A stretch of DNA of 64,000 nucleotides from positions 1-64,000 of the forward strand of contig NZ_FOUO01000001.1 of assembly GCF_900114895.1 (NCBI RefSeq). The letters are read 5' to 3'. Every line of letters starts with the position of its first letter. Position 1 is the stretch's first letter. The notes below the pieces were generated by a model. It was not told the origin of the DNA. It worked only from the letters and a program-made list of their open reading frames with translations, and did no database searches. Shown here piece after piece: positions 53,774 to 63,827 of this stretch. Source of the stretch: Ectothiorhodospira mobilis. Lineage in GTDB: Bacteria; Pseudomonadota; Gammaproteobacteria; Ectothiorhodospirales; Ectothiorhodospiraceae. A program made the position numbers and the translations under genes.

Positions 53774-55002
53774 GGGCGCCCCGCCCCACCGGTGCGCAGG
53801 GCCGTAAGCGTCGCGAAGGCGCGCAGCAGTTCCGGGATGCGCCGCTCCCAGGCCTGGGATCGCGCATGGGCGAGGATGGCCCCGTGGTCCCACTCCCCCT
53901 CCAGGGCCTTCACGATGGCCTCCCGCAGGGCCGGTCCGTCCCCCAGCGGCACCAGGTCCCCCAGCATGGGGGAACAGATCACCTCCGCATTTCCCCCCAC
54001 CCGGGTGGTCACGGTGGGCAGGCTGCAGGCCGCCGCCTCCAGGAACACGTTGGCCCATCCCTCGAAGCGGGTGGGCAGCACGAACAGATCGGCGGCGGAG
54101 TAGTAATACCGCAGCACCTCGGGGGGCTGCTGCCCGGCAAAGTACACCTGCCCCTCCACCCCCAGCGCAGCGGCCAGTTCCTGCAACCGCCGCCGGTCTC
54201 CGTCGGGGTTTTCTCCCCCCACCGCCAGATAGATCAGATCGGGATAGCGCTCCAGCAGGGCCGGCATCTGTTCGATGACCCGATGGAAGCCCTTGCGTTC
54301 ATTCAGTGTGCCCACGGTGATGAGCACCCGGGCATCGGCGGGGATACCCAACCGCCGCCGGCAGGCCTGCCGGTCCTCCGGCTGGAACAGCTCCAGGTTG
54401 ATGCCATTGGCCACCACCTGGACCTGATCCGCGGGCACCCCCATGGAAAGGGCCGTGCGGCGCAGGGAATCCGCCACCGAAAACACCCGGGCGGCCCGTT
54501 GCATGGCCCGCGTGGCCAGCCAGCGGCGCAGGCGGGTGCGGGAGATGCGCAGGATGGTGCCCCGCAGGGTGATGGTGTGGGGCACCCCAAGCCACCGCCC
54601 CAGCAGCCACGCCGCCACCCCATCGGGATAGACGAAATGGGCATCGATCAGGTCCAGCCGCCCCTCCCGCTGGAGCCGGCGCATCAGCGGCCAAGTGAAC
54701 AGGGCCTCCAAAAGGCCATCGGTACACTTGAGAAACCGGGGGATGCAGAGAAACCGGGGGTGGTAGACCTCGATCCCCTGTTGCACCTCGTGATAGGGCG
54801 GCTCGGGCCGGTAATGGGGACGCAGGCGGCGCAGCAGGCCCTGTCCGGGGAACCAGGGCACCGGCGCCACCACGGTCACCGGCAGGCTTTGGGCCACGCG
54901 GAACATGCGCTCGCGCACGAAGATGCCATAGGTGGGCTGGACCTGGTTGGGGAAGACATGGGTGTACACCACCAGACGGGGACGTTCTTGTTCCATGCTC
55001 AT
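53770..55002 (-). CDS. Glycosyltransferase family 4
   Basis: A 410-residue GT-B enzyme. The N-domain begins LVVYTHVFPNQVQPTYGIFV, and the C-domain has VLITVGTLNERKGFHRVIEQ, LAVGGENPDGDRRRL and the FEGWANVFLEAAACSLPTV nucleotide-sugar block. ATG overlaps the stop of the PaaK-like gene. Member of a tight four-gene minus-strand operon. Confidence 0.9.
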   Translation of the reverse strand: MSMEQERPRLVVYTHVFPNQVQPTYGIFVRERMFRVAQSLPVTVVAPVPWFPGQGLLRRLRPHYRPEPPYHEVQQGIEVYHPRFLCIPRFLKCTDGLLEALFTWPLMRRLQREGRLDLIDAHFVYPDGVAAWLLGRWLGVPHTITLRGTILRISRTRLRRWLATRAMQRAARVFSVADSLRRTALSMGVPADQVQVVANGINLELFQPEDRQACRRRLGIPADARVLITVGTLNERKGFHRVIEQMPALLERYPDLIYLAVGGENPDGDRRRLQELAAALGVEGQVYFAGQQPPEVLRYYYSAADLFVLPTRFEGWANVFLEAAACSLPTVTTRVGGNAEVICSPMLGDLVPLGDGPALREAIVKALEGEWDHGAILAHARSQAWERRIPELLRAFATLTALRTGGAGRP

Positions 55003-56342
55003 GCCAGCGCCTCGCTGATCACCCAGCGATACTTCCCCGACTTCTCGGGCGGGATGCCCTGCGTTGGATGGAAACGCACCGCCACGGCCTCGTCCAGGAT
55101 GCGGCACAAGCCCTGGCGGATATGATCCTCCTCGGCCCCGGTCAACGGCCGGGACGGCACCAGGATCAGGTCGAAGCTGTGATCCGCACGCTGGCGCAGC
55201 TGATATTGCCGCAGGGCGGGGATCTCCCGGAGGATGTAATTGGCGGTGGAACTGTGCACCAGGCGGCCGCCCTGCCCCACCAGAAAGTCATTGGCCCGGC
55301 CCTGGATCTCCCGCAGCCGCGGCAGGGGCAGACCGCAGGGACAGGGTGCGTCGGTCAGGGCCCCGCGATCGCCGATGCGATAGCGGATGAAGGGCATGCC
55401 ATAGCCATCCAGGTTGGTGATGAGCAGATCCCCGATCCCGTCCGCATCCGGCCGGTCCACCTCCACGATCACCTGCTCGCCGAGGATGTGCAGATGCCCC
55501 TCGGGGCATTCGTGGGCGATCATGCCGCCGTCCCGGGAGCCGTATTCATTGGCCACGGGGCAGACGAAGGCCCGGGCGATGGTCTCGCGCAGGTGGGGCA
55601 GAAGCATCTCGGAGGTGCAGGCGATCAGGCGCGGGCGGTAATCGCCCAATCGGCCCGGGTGTTCCAGCAGATGCTGGGCGACCCGGTAGATCACCGTGGG
55701 ATAGCCGTAGATGAGGCGGGGCCGCCAGGTGGCCAGGAAACGGGCATAGGCATCGATGCGCCCCGGGGAGAGATGGGAGGCGGAGAGCACCACCTGATTC
55801 AGCAGCCAGCGGTCCTTGAGCCGGCGCACCCGGGTCTGGCGGTCCATCTCGATGGGGGAGCCCCAGAAATCCACCTGGCGATCCCCCGGCAGGACCCCGA
55901 ACCAGGCCCTGGCCCGCAGCTTCTGGGCATTGAGGCAGGCCTCGCGGTGCTTGTCGGTGTAAAAGACCAGCGGCTGCCCGGTGGAACCGCCGGTGCTGTA
56001 GCGGATGAGGCGGTCCCGCCAGGCGGGGGCGATGAGCCGGTCGGCCTGGGTGCGCAGGGTATACCGCTCCAGCACCGGCAGCCGGCCCAGATCCTCCAGG
56101 GTGACCGCCTCCGGCCGCACCAGCCCCGCCGCGTGCAGCTGCTCCCGGTAGTGGGGGACCTCCCGCAGACAATGGGCCAGCAGGGCGCGCAGTTTCTCCA
56201 GGCGCCAGGCCTCCCAGGTGCTCGGGTCCAGGCGGTCCGCGGCGTGCAGCCGCCGCCACTGGGGGATGGTGGAGCGGCCCCGCAGGCGCTCGTGCAGGGG
56301 CAGCAGCAGACGCCGCGCCAGGACCTCCCCGGGGGCGGTCAC
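54999..56342 (-). CDS. PaaK-like adenylate-forming enzyme
   Basis: A 447-residue enzyme of the phenylacetate-CoA ligase type. YSTGGSTGQPLVFY is the ATP/AMP-binding loop, NEYGSRDGGMIAHEC is motif A5-like and GDLLITNLDGYGMPFIRYRIGD is the A7/A8 hinge. Proteins like this in polysaccharide loci are usually of unknown substrate; it may activate an acyl or amino acid for transfer. GTG start overlaps the methyltransferase stop. The unlinked ACP at 49.4 kb might be its acceptor. Confidence 0.8.
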   Translation of the reverse strand: MTAPGEVLARRLLLPLHERLRGRSTIPQWRRLHAADRLDPSTWEAWRLEKLRALLAHCLREVPHYREQLHAAGLVRPEAVTLEDLGRLPVLERYTLRTQADRLIAPAWRDRLIRYSTGGSTGQPLVFYTDKHREACLNAQKLRARAWFGVLPGDRQVDFWGSPIEMDRQTRVRRLKDRWLLNQVVLSASHLSPGRIDAYARFLATWRPRLIYGYPTVIYRVAQHLLEHPGRLGDYRPRLIACTSEMLLPHLRETIARAFVCPVANEYGSRDGGMIAHECPEGHLHILGEQVIVEVDRPDADGIGDLLITNLDGYGMPFIRYRIGDRGALTDAPCPCGLPLPRLREIQGRANDFLVGQGGRLVHSSTANYILREIPALRQYQLRQRADHSFDLILVPSRPLTGAEEDHIRQGLCRILDEAVAVRFHPTQGIPPEKSGKYRWVISEALA

Positions 56343-57100
56343 GACCCGGCCCCATGGGCGGGCTGCACCCCCGTCTTCACCGCCGAGACGAGCACGGCGT
56401 GGCTCACCAGGGCCCCGATCCCGGGGACCGTCGCCAGCAGGCGGCGCACCGCCGGGGTCTCCAGCCAGGGCTGCAACCGCCGCAGAGGCCCCGGGAGGAT
56501 GGGGACCCAGTGGATGCGCACGTCCTCGGCCCCGTGGGCCCGAAGCCAGTGGGCCAGCTGCCGGGGCCGGTCATAGCGCAGAACCATCCCCCGGCCCCGC
56601 AGGCGCGCCAGCCCCCGCTGCAGCCGGGTGATCAGGCAATCCGCGTTGAGCACGTCGATCCAGATCTGGCCGCCGGGGCGCACCGCCGCCATCAGCTCGG
56701 CCACCGCCGCCTCCGGCCGGGCCAGGGCCTGCATCACCCCCAGGCAGAGGATGCCGTCCAGGCTGGCCGGGGCCACCGGCAGGCGGGTGACATCCCCCAC
56801 CATCCAGGGGATGTCCCCGGGGCTGCGCTGGCGGGCCTTGCGCAGGGAAGGCAGGGCATAGTCCAGGCCCACGGGGCGCACCCCGCAGGCGGACAGGTGC
56901 CGGGTGTAGCTCCCGGCGCCGCAACCGGCGTCCAGCCACAAGGCCCCGGGGCGGTCACCGGGCCAGACACGCCGGAAGTTGCGCAGCCGGGTCTCCAGGC
57001 CGGAGGGGGTCCAGCCGGCGATGCCAGCGTCGTCATCGAAGCGGCTGCCCCGCTGGACGAAACGCCGACGCCACTGCTCTTCGAAACCGGGGCGCGTCAT
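56339..57100 (-). CDS. Class I SAM-dependent methyltransferase
   Basis: A 253-residue methyltransferase with LWLDAGCGAGSYTRHLSACG as SAM motif I, GLDYALPSL after strand 2 and LDGILCLGVMQAL as motif II. It heads the operon MT, PaaK-like, glycosyltransferase, deacetylase. Substrate is unknown but likely the polysaccharide or its lipid anchor. No clear ribosome site before the ATG. Confidence 0.85.
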   Translation of the reverse strand: MTRPGFEEQWRRRFVQRGSRFDDDAGIAGWTPSGLETRLRNFRRVWPGDRPGALWLDAGCGAGSYTRHLSACGVRPVGLDYALPSLRKARQRSPGDIPWMVGDVTRLPVAPASLDGILCLGVMQALARPEAAVAELMAAVRPGGQIWIDVLNADCLITRLQRGLARLRGRGMVLRYDRPRQLAHWLRAHGAEDVRIHWVPILPGPLRRLQPWLETPAVRRLLATVPGIGALVSHAVLVSAVKTGVQPAHGAGS

Positions 57101-57191
57101 GGGCGATGGTGCATCGATTTTTGCGCCACTGTAGCGCGCCGTGGGCCCGGGGGGAATGCCCTCAGGTCCCTCCTTCCCTTGGCCCGGGGAT

Positions 57192-60100
57192 TCACTCCCC
57201 GGCGGAGAACAGGGCCTCGATCATGTCGGCGTCGATGGGCGGCTGATCCGGGGCCCGCTCGCCGGTGCGGTAGATCCGATCCGCCAGCTGCTGCTTGTGG
57301 GCCTGCATGGCGAGGATCTTCTCCTCCACGGTGTTCTCGGTGACCAGTTTGTAGACGAATACGGGCTTGTCCTGGCCGATGCGATGGGCCCGGTCCGTGG
57401 CCTGGGCCTCCACGGCGGGGTTCCACCAGGGATCGTAGTGGATGACGGTGTCCGCCTCCGTCAGATTCAGCCCCACACCCCCGGCCTTGAGGCTCACCAG
57501 CATCACCGGCACACGACCTTCCCTGAAGGCGCCGATGGCCTCGTCCCGCTTGCGGGTCTGGCCGGTGAGCTTGGAATAGGCGATCCCGGTCGCCTTGAGC
57601 TCCTTCTCGATGAGACCCAGCATGGTGGTGAACTGGGAGAAGATCAGTACGCGGCTCCCCTCGCTCAACAACTCCGGCAGGAGTTCCATGAGCATGCGCA
57701 GCTTGGCAGAGGGGACCGCTTCGTTGTCCCGGCGCACGGAGGCCGGCAGCAGGCGGGGGTCACAGCAGACCTGGCGCAGCTTGAGCAGGGCATCCAGTAT
57801 GGTGATCTGGCTCCCGGCCAATCCCTTGCGGGCGATGGCATCCCGCACCTTGCGCTCCATGGTCAGGCGGATGCTCTCGTACAGGGCCGCCTGGCGCCCG
57901 CCGATGGGCACACTGCGCAGCAACTCCGTCTTCTCGGGCAATTCCGCCGCCACCACGTCCTTGGTGCGACGCAGCAGAAAGGGGGAGATGCGGCGATTCA
58001 GGCGCTGCATCCGGTCCTGGTCACCGTGTTTCTCGATGGGGGTGCGGTAGGTGCGGGAAAAGGCCTCCTGGGTACCGAGGAATCCGGGCAGGAGGAAATC
58101 GAATTGCGCCCAGAGCTCCCCCAGATGGTTCTCCATGGGGGTCCCGGTGAGGCACAGGCGGTGTTCCGCCTTGAGGCGACGGGCCACCTGAGCGGCCTGG
58201 GCCTTGGGATTCTTGATCTGCTGCGCCTCGTCCAGGATCAGGTGGCTGAAGGATTGCTCCAGGAGGGCCTCCCGATCCCTGGGCAGCAATGGATAGGTGG
58301 TCAGCACCAGGTCGTGCTCCGCCAGGCGGTGGAAATGGTCCTTGCGCTGCGGACCATGCAACACCAGCACGCGCAGATCCGGCGTGAACTGTTCGACCTC
58401 CCGTCGCCAGTTGCTCAACAGGCTCGTGGGCGCCACGATCAGGGCGGGATCGGAGAGGCGCCCCGCCTCCCGCTCCAGGGCCAGGTGGGCCAGGGTCTGG
58501 ACGGTCTTGCCCAGCCCCATGTCGTCCGCCAGGATACCGGCCAGGCCATACTCCCGCAGGAACTGGAGCCAGGATACCCCCCGCTGCTGATAAGGGCGCA
58601 AATCCCCCGTGAACCCCCGTGGCGGGGGCACCTCGAGGATGGCCTCAAATCGCGTCAGCTTCCGGGCCATATCCTGGAGCGAGGCCCCACCCTGCACCGG
58701 CAGGTCCCCCAGTTCCAGCAGGCGCGGGGCATCCAGGCGGGAAAGGCGCAGGGCCGATGCATCGGGGGCGATCTGCTCGTGCAGATCCATCAGGGTCTGC
58801 AGCACCGGTTCGATCTGCTCCCGGGGCACCTTCACGTATTCCCCCGTCTCCAACTGAAGCCAGAGATGTTCCGGCAGGCTGCCGGGGGAATAGTCCTCGA
58901 TGAGCTGGCTCACCAGGGGCAGCAAAGGGATCTTGCGTCCATCCACCTCCAGATCGAAATGGAGATCGAACCAGCCCTGCCCTTCCTCCACTTCGGCCCG
59001 GAGGCTGTCGGAACCGGTGAGCTGCGGATGGGTTCCCTGCACATATTCGATGCGCCATCCCTCCTCCTCCAGGCGCGGCAGGAAGCTGTCCAGGACATCC
59101 AGCCAGCGGCCGATGGCGGTTCCGCGATCCGTATCCTCCATGGAGGGGGTGTAGAGTTCGGGATGATCGGCCAAAGGCAGCAACCCTGCGGAACGCAGCG
59201 TGTCCATCGCCTGGGTCTCGGCGGCCGGATCCCGGTACACACGCACCAGTTCCCCGTCCACCTCGCCGCTGACCACCTCCTGGGGTGCCTCGGGCCTGAC
59301 CGCCACCTGGTCATAGAGGAAATGCAGCAGCAGCCCCGACTGCAGCAGGTCCTCGTCGTAGAGCATGACCGCCAGGGCCGGGACGGGGGATGCGTGCACC
59401 TCCCGCCATTGTACGGGGGTGGGGGTGGGCATCTGCGGGAACTCCAGGGCCAGACGGCGGCTGACGGCCTCGGCCTCACCGGCCTCCACGGGTGGGGAGT
59501 CCTGGATGCGGTGGACCCATTGCGGATCGAATCCCTCGGGCAACACCAGGGGGCCGGCCTCGAATCGTTGCATGTCCAGATAGGCCGGCGGTTCCGTGGG
59601 AAGGACGTCTCCCCCACCCTGATCCATCTCCATGCGCAGCCGGTACCGGTCCCCTTCCCGCTCCCAGTCCAGGTTCAGTTCCCGTTGCGCCCCCTGGGTC
59701 AGGGGGGTGGGCGTCTGGGTTGCGGCGAACAGCCGGCCCGTGCGCAGCATCATATCCAGGGCGATGGCCCCGGCCCGCCCCTTGAGCGCAGGGTCCCGGT
59801 AGCCATCCAGGTCGTTGGCCACGAACAACAGCTGGATGATCTCCCGGTCGGTTTCGGTCATGTACAGGCAGCAGGCGCTTTGGTAGGGCTCGGCCAGGGT
59901 GCCCAGGGAGACCATCCTTCCCTTGCCCAGGGTGCCGTCCTTGCGCGGGCGGGCCACCCGGAACTGCACCAGGGCGCCGCTGTGCATGGGCAGCAGGTGA
60001 TAGGCCAGGCATTCCTCGGTGAGTCGATACTCCCGCTGCGCTTCCCGCTGTTGGATCCGATCCAACCAGTCCACAAATCCATTCCGGTTCTGGATCTGTA

Positions 60101-60425
60101 GTTCACCCGCCGGGATCTGCTCCCGATAGGTCAGGGCCGCGGACACCACGTGCTTGCAGTTAAAGCCCATGGGACAGGAACACTCCCCCTCCAGATGAGG
60201 GTCCGGATCCCCATCCACGAGAAAGACGCGCACATATTGCTGGTAAGGCCTGCGGCCACTGCCCTGGGTACGGGCATGGAAGATCAATTCCGTGGGGGTT
60301 TGCTGCACCCGCTCCACCCGCAAGGTGGCCCCTTTTCTGAAGTAGTCCCGACCGCGGGTATAGGCGTTTTGACCACATTCCTGCTGGAGCAGGGTGGGGG
60401 TGATCCATTCTCGGGTTTGGGTCAT
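57192..60425 (-). CDS. SNF2-family DEAD/DEAH-box helicase with N-terminal SWIM zinc finger
   Basis: A 1077-residue SWI2/SNF2 ATPase. A SWIM finger C82-x-C84-x5-C90-x-H92 is at the N-terminus. The motor has motif I DDMGLGKTVQT (K640), motif II DEAQQ, motif III-like LTGTPMEN and motif VI DRAHRIGQDKP near residue 1020. Such proteins remodel nucleoprotein or RNA polymerase complexes (RapA relatives) without being needed for growth. The gene is on its own strand between the polysaccharide operon and the DAHP synthase and is probably unrelated to them. Confidence 0.93.
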   Translation of the reverse strand: MTQTREWITPTLLQQECGQNAYTRGRDYFRKGATLRVERVQQTPTELIFHARTQGSGRRPYQQYVRVFLVDGDPDPHLEGECSCPMGFNCKHVVSAALTYREQIPAGELQIQNRNGFVDWLDRIQQREAQREYRLTEECLAYHLLPMHSGALVQFRVARPRKDGTLGKGRMVSLGTLAEPYQSACCLYMTETDREIIQLLFVANDLDGYRDPALKGRAGAIALDMMLRTGRLFAATQTPTPLTQGAQRELNLDWEREGDRYRLRMEMDQGGGDVLPTEPPAYLDMQRFEAGPLVLPEGFDPQWVHRIQDSPPVEAGEAEAVSRRLALEFPQMPTPTPVQWREVHASPVPALAVMLYDEDLLQSGLLLHFLYDQVAVRPEAPQEVVSGEVDGELVRVYRDPAAETQAMDTLRSAGLLPLADHPELYTPSMEDTDRGTAIGRWLDVLDSFLPRLEEEGWRIEYVQGTHPQLTGSDSLRAEVEEGQGWFDLHFDLEVDGRKIPLLPLVSQLIEDYSPGSLPEHLWLQLETGEYVKVPREQIEPVLQTLMDLHEQIAPDASALRLSRLDAPRLLELGDLPVQGGASLQDMARKLTRFEAILEVPPPRGFTGDLRPYQQRGVSWLQFLREYGLAGILADDMGLGKTVQTLAHLALEREAGRLSDPALIVAPTSLLSNWRREVEQFTPDLRVLVLHGPQRKDHFHRLAEHDLVLTTYPLLPRDREALLEQSFSHLILDEAQQIKNPKAQAAQVARRLKAEHRLCLTGTPMENHLGELWAQFDFLLPGFLGTQEAFSRTYRTPIEKHGDQDRMQRLNRRISPFLLRRTKDVVAAELPEKTELLRSVPIGGRQAALYESIRLTMERKVRDAIARKGLAGSQITILDALLKLRQVCCDPRLLPASVRRDNEAVPSAKLRMLMELLPELLSEGSRVLIFSQFTTMLGLIEKELKATGIAYSKLTGQTRKRDEAIGAFREGRVPVMLVSLKAGGVGLNLTEADTVIHYDPWWNPAVEAQATDRAHRIGQDKPVFVYKLVTENTVEEKILAMQAHKQQLADRIYRTGERAPDQPPIDADMIEALFSAGE

Positions 60426-60680
60426 TGCACGCAGGGTTGGGCATGGGGTTCTCTCGCAGGATACCCGTCCAGCCGGGATCGGTTAAGCGCCAGGATCATG
60501 GCCATCCCTGCGCTCACGATCCCACGCGCCCATACAGCGTGGATTCAGCCGGTCGGGCGCCTAGCTGATCCGGCTGAGGGCCATGGCCATTTCACACCCC
60601 TGGGAGCCCCCTGCGGCGGCGCACAAGGGCCGGATTCGCGTTAGACTGTGGGGATTGTCATCCATCTGCCGGACCCGCCC
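60426..60680. other. Divergent gap between SNF2 helicase and DAHP synthase
   Basis: This 255-base stretch holds no open frame I trust. It should contain both divergent promoters. TAGACT near 60642 is the best -10 candidate for the DAHP synthase but lacks a convincing -35. No riboswitch or attenuator is recognised. Confidence 0.35.
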
Positions 60681-61742
60681 ATGACCACCGCACAGACCGA
60701 CAACCTCAACATCGCCGCCACCGACTACATGCCCTCCCCCCAGGAGGTGAAGGCACAGATCCCCATGAGCGAAGCGGCTGCCCGGACGGTCCTGGAGGGG
60801 CGCCGCACCCTCTGTGACATCCTGGATCGCAAGGATCCGCGCCTGTTCGTGGTGGTGGGCCCCTGCTCCATCCACGACCCGGAGGCGGGTCTGGACTACG
60901 CCCGGCGGCTCAAGGCCCTGGCGGACGAGGTCTCCGACGCCCTGGTGGTGGTGATGCGGGTCTATTTCGAGAAGCCGCGCACCGCCGTGGGCTGGAAGGG
61001 GTTCATCAACGACCCCTATCTGGACGACAGCTTCCGCATCGACGAGGGCATGGCCCGGGCACGGCGGTTCCTCATGGACGTGAACGAACTGGGGCTCCCG
61101 GCCGGCACCGAGGCCCTGGATCCCATCGCGCCCCAGTACTACGGTGACCTGGTCAGCTGGACCGCCATCGGCGCGCGCACCGCCGAGTCCCAGACCCACC
61201 GGGAGATGGCCTCGGGGCTGTCCACGCCGGTGGGCTTCAAGAACGGCACCGACGGCGACCTGGGGGTGGCGGTGAACGCCATCCTCTCCGCCTCCCACCC
61301 CCACAGCTTCCTGGGCATCGGCGGCAACGGCCAGTCGGTGATCCTGCGCACCCGGGGCAACCGCTACGGCCATCTGGTGCTGCGGGGCGGCAACGGCCAG
61401 CCCAACTACGACACCGTCTCCGTGGCCCTGGCGGAACAGGCCCTGGCCAAGGCGGGCCTGGCGCAGAACCTGGTGGTGGACTGCTCCCACGCCAACTCCT
61501 CCAAGAAGCCCGAACTCCAGCCCCTGGTGATGAAGGATGTCCTGCACCAGATCCGGGAAGGCAACCGTTCCGTGGTGGGACTGATGATCGAGAGCTTCCT
61601 GGAGGCGGGCAACCAGCCCATGGCGGAGGACCGCGCCAGGCTGCGCTACGGCTGCTCCATCACCGACCCCTGCGTGGACTGGGCCACCACCGAGCAGATG
61701 CTGCGGGACGGCGCCGAGGCGCTGCGCAAGGTGCGCAAATAG
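60681..61742 (+). CDS. 3-deoxy-7-phosphoheptulonate (DAHP) synthase, class I
   Basis: First step of the shikimate pathway: joins PEP and erythrose-4-phosphate. The 353-residue protein resembles AroG/F/H: VVVGPCSIHDPEAG, RVYFEKPRTAVGWKG and GCSITDPC are conserved blocks, with the metal-ligand cysteine in the GPCS and the substrate-binding arginine in RTAVGW. Which feedback subtype it is cannot be told. The ATG is chosen by homology; no strong ribosome site is seen. Confidence 0.95.
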   Translation: MTTAQTDNLNIAATDYMPSPQEVKAQIPMSEAAARTVLEGRRTLCDILDRKDPRLFVVVGPCSIHDPEAGLDYARRLKALADEVSDALVVVMRVYFEKPRTAVGWKGFINDPYLDDSFRIDEGMARARRFLMDVNELGLPAGTEALDPIAPQYYGDLVSWTAIGARTAESQTHREMASGLSTPVGFKNGTDGDLGVAVNAILSASHPHSFLGIGGNGQSVILRTRGNRYGHLVLRGGNGQPNYDTVSVALAEQALAKAGLAQNLVVDCSHANSSKKPELQPLVMKDVLHQIREGNRSVVGLMIESFLEAGNQPMAEDRARLRYGCSITDPCVDWATTEQMLRDGAEALRKVRK

Positions 61743-61886
61743 GGAATCGCCCCTCCATCCAGCCCGGCCCTGACGCAGAGGGGCATCTCCGCGAGATCTG
61801 CATCCCCCCGTCCTGCCCGGTGAGAGACCCGTCCTGGCGGGCCAGGAGCAGGTTCATCGCTCAACGGATGTGAGACGGAAACGGGG

Positions 61887-63782
61887 TTAACTGCCCTCAT
61901 TGCGTCGCAAAAACGCCTCGAACATGAACAGCGACCACAGCGGCGCGCTGTAGTCCCGGCGGCCGCTGGTGTGGGCCTCCACCAGGTGGCGCAGGGTGTC
62001 CGGGTTGAAGAGCCCGCAGTCCCCCATGCGCTCCCCCAGCAGGGTCTCCTCCAGGCGCCCCGCCAGGGGGCCACGGAACCACTGGTCCAGGGGGACGGCG
62101 AAGCCCTGCTTGCGCCGGTACAGGATGTCATGGGGCAGATAGGGCTCCATGGCCTTCTTGAACAGATACTTGCCCTCCCCCCCGCGAAGCTTCATCTGCG
62201 ACGGCAGCCCGGAGATCCACTCCACCAGGGGGTGATCCAGGATGGGCACCCGCACCTCCAGGGCATGGGCCATGCTGGCCCGGTCCACCTTGGTGAGGAT
62301 ATCCCCGGGGAGATAGGTCTTCAGGTCCAGGTACTGCGCCAGGGAGACGGGGTCCTCCGTGGGCGCACGGGCGGCGTGATGGCGCAGCACCGACACCGGA
62401 TGATAGCCGTCCAGCTGGCGCCGGAAGGCCTCGCTGTAGAGGCGATTCCGCTGCTCATCCCGGACCACGGCGACGCTGTGGAAATACCCCTCCACCGCAT
62501 CCCGCGCCAGGGCCTGGAAGGTGGCCTTGGCGCGAAGCACCCGCGGCGCCCAGTCGGCCTTGGGATAGGCCCGTGCCAGGGCACCGAACAGGGGCCGGCG
62601 CAGTGCCCCAGGCATCAGGCCGCGCCAGCGCTCCTCCGCGGCGTGGAAGCGGTAGCGGCGATAGCCCGCCAGGTTCTCATCGCCGCCATCCCCGGAGAGG
62701 GCCACGGTCACCTCCTGGCGGGCCAGTTCGCACACCCGGTAGGTGGGCAGGGCCGAGCTGTCGGCGAAGGGTTCGTCGTAGAGCCCCGCCAGGCGATCCA
62801 GGAGATCGAAATCGTCCGGGTCCACCTGGCGTGTACGGTGGCGGGTATGGCAGTGCTCGGCCACCTGAGCGGCAAAGGCCGACTCGTCATAGCGCGGCAC
62901 GTTGAAACCGATGGCACAGGTGTTCACCGGCGCATCCCCGAGACCGGCCATGAGGGCCACCACGGCGCTGGAGTCCACCCCACCGGAGAGGAAGGCCCCC
63001 AGGGGGACTTCCGCCACCAGGCGGATGCGCACCGCATCGCGCAGACGCGCCACCAGTTCCTCCGCGGCCTCGGCCTCATCCAGCGCGGCGTGGGGAGTGA
63101 AGGGCACGTCCCAGTATTCCCGGGGCTCGGCCGGCGGCGCGCCGCGGCGCAGGGTGAGGGTGTGACCCGGGGGCAGCTTGCGCACCGCCTGATAGACGGT
63201 GCGGGGCTCGGGGACATAGCCGTAGGCGAAATAGTCGTCCACCCCCCGGGGGTCCAGCGCCCGGGGCAGATGCGGATGCACCATGAGGGCCTTGAGTTCC
63301 GAGGCGAACAGGCACAGGCCGTCGGGCAGCAGGGCATAGTACAGGGGCTTGATGCCCAGCCGGTCCCGGGCCAGGAAGAGGGTTTCACTGTTCCGGTCCC
63401 AGACGGCGAAGGCGAACATGCCGCGGAAGCGGCGCACGCAGTCCGCCCCCCACTGCTCCCAGGCGTGGACGATCACCTCGGTGTCGCAGTGGGTGCGAAA
63501 GCGGTGCCCGGCGGCCTTCAGCTCCTCGGTGAGTTCGGCGAAATTGTAGATCTCCCCGTTGTAGGTGACGGCTACGCTGCCGTCCTCGTTGAACAGGGGC
63601 TGGCGGCCGCTGGAGAGGTCGATGATGGACAGCCGGCGGTGGGCCAGCCCCAGCCCCGGTTCCAGGTGCACCCCGCCCTCGTCCGGGCCGCGGTGGAACT
63701 GGGCCAGGTTCATGGCCTCCAGCAGGGCCCGGTTCACGGGGCGCCGATCGCGGGTGTCGAAGATGCCGGTGATGCCGCACAT
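61887..63782 (-). CDS. XrtA/PEP-CTERM-type amidotransferase (asparagine synthase family)
   Basis: A 631-residue glutamine-dependent asparagine-synthase-like enzyme. It starts MCGITGIFDTRDRRPVNRAL, so C2 is a usable glutaminase nucleophile. FHRGPDEGG and YNGEIYNF follow, and the synthetase domain has SGGVDSSAVVALMAG (S266 on) and SGDGGDENLAGYRRY. The opening and HRRLSIIDL block match the amidotransferase found in exosortase A loci (TIGR03108-like). It precedes the glycosyltransferase tail at the window edge on the same strand, supporting an exosortase gene further right. Confidence 0.93.
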   Translation of the reverse strand: MCGITGIFDTRDRRPVNRALLEAMNLAQFHRGPDEGGVHLEPGLGLAHRRLSIIDLSSGRQPLFNEDGSVAVTYNGEIYNFAELTEELKAAGHRFRTHCDTEVIVHAWEQWGADCVRRFRGMFAFAVWDRNSETLFLARDRLGIKPLYYALLPDGLCLFASELKALMVHPHLPRALDPRGVDDYFAYGYVPEPRTVYQAVRKLPPGHTLTLRRGAPPAEPREYWDVPFTPHAALDEAEAAEELVARLRDAVRIRLVAEVPLGAFLSGGVDSSAVVALMAGLGDAPVNTCAIGFNVPRYDESAFAAQVAEHCHTRHRTRQVDPDDFDLLDRLAGLYDEPFADSSALPTYRVCELARQEVTVALSGDGGDENLAGYRRYRFHAAEERWRGLMPGALRRPLFGALARAYPKADWAPRVLRAKATFQALARDAVEGYFHSVAVVRDEQRNRLYSEAFRRQLDGYHPVSVLRHHAARAPTEDPVSLAQYLDLKTYLPGDILTKVDRASMAHALEVRVPILDHPLVEWISGLPSQMKLRGGEGKYLFKKAMEPYLPHDILYRRKQGFAVPLDQWFRGPLAGRLEETLLGERMGDCGLFNPDTLRHLVEAHTSGRRDYSAPLWSLFMFEAFLRRNEGS

Positions 63783-63827
63783 GGAAGGGTCTCGGTGGAT
63801 GGTGTGGATGGGGGATGGGGCGCGGCC

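Noticed and set aside
57141-60101. 986-codon plus-strand frame over the SNF2 helicase
   Set aside because: Antisense to a complete helicase with all motifs.
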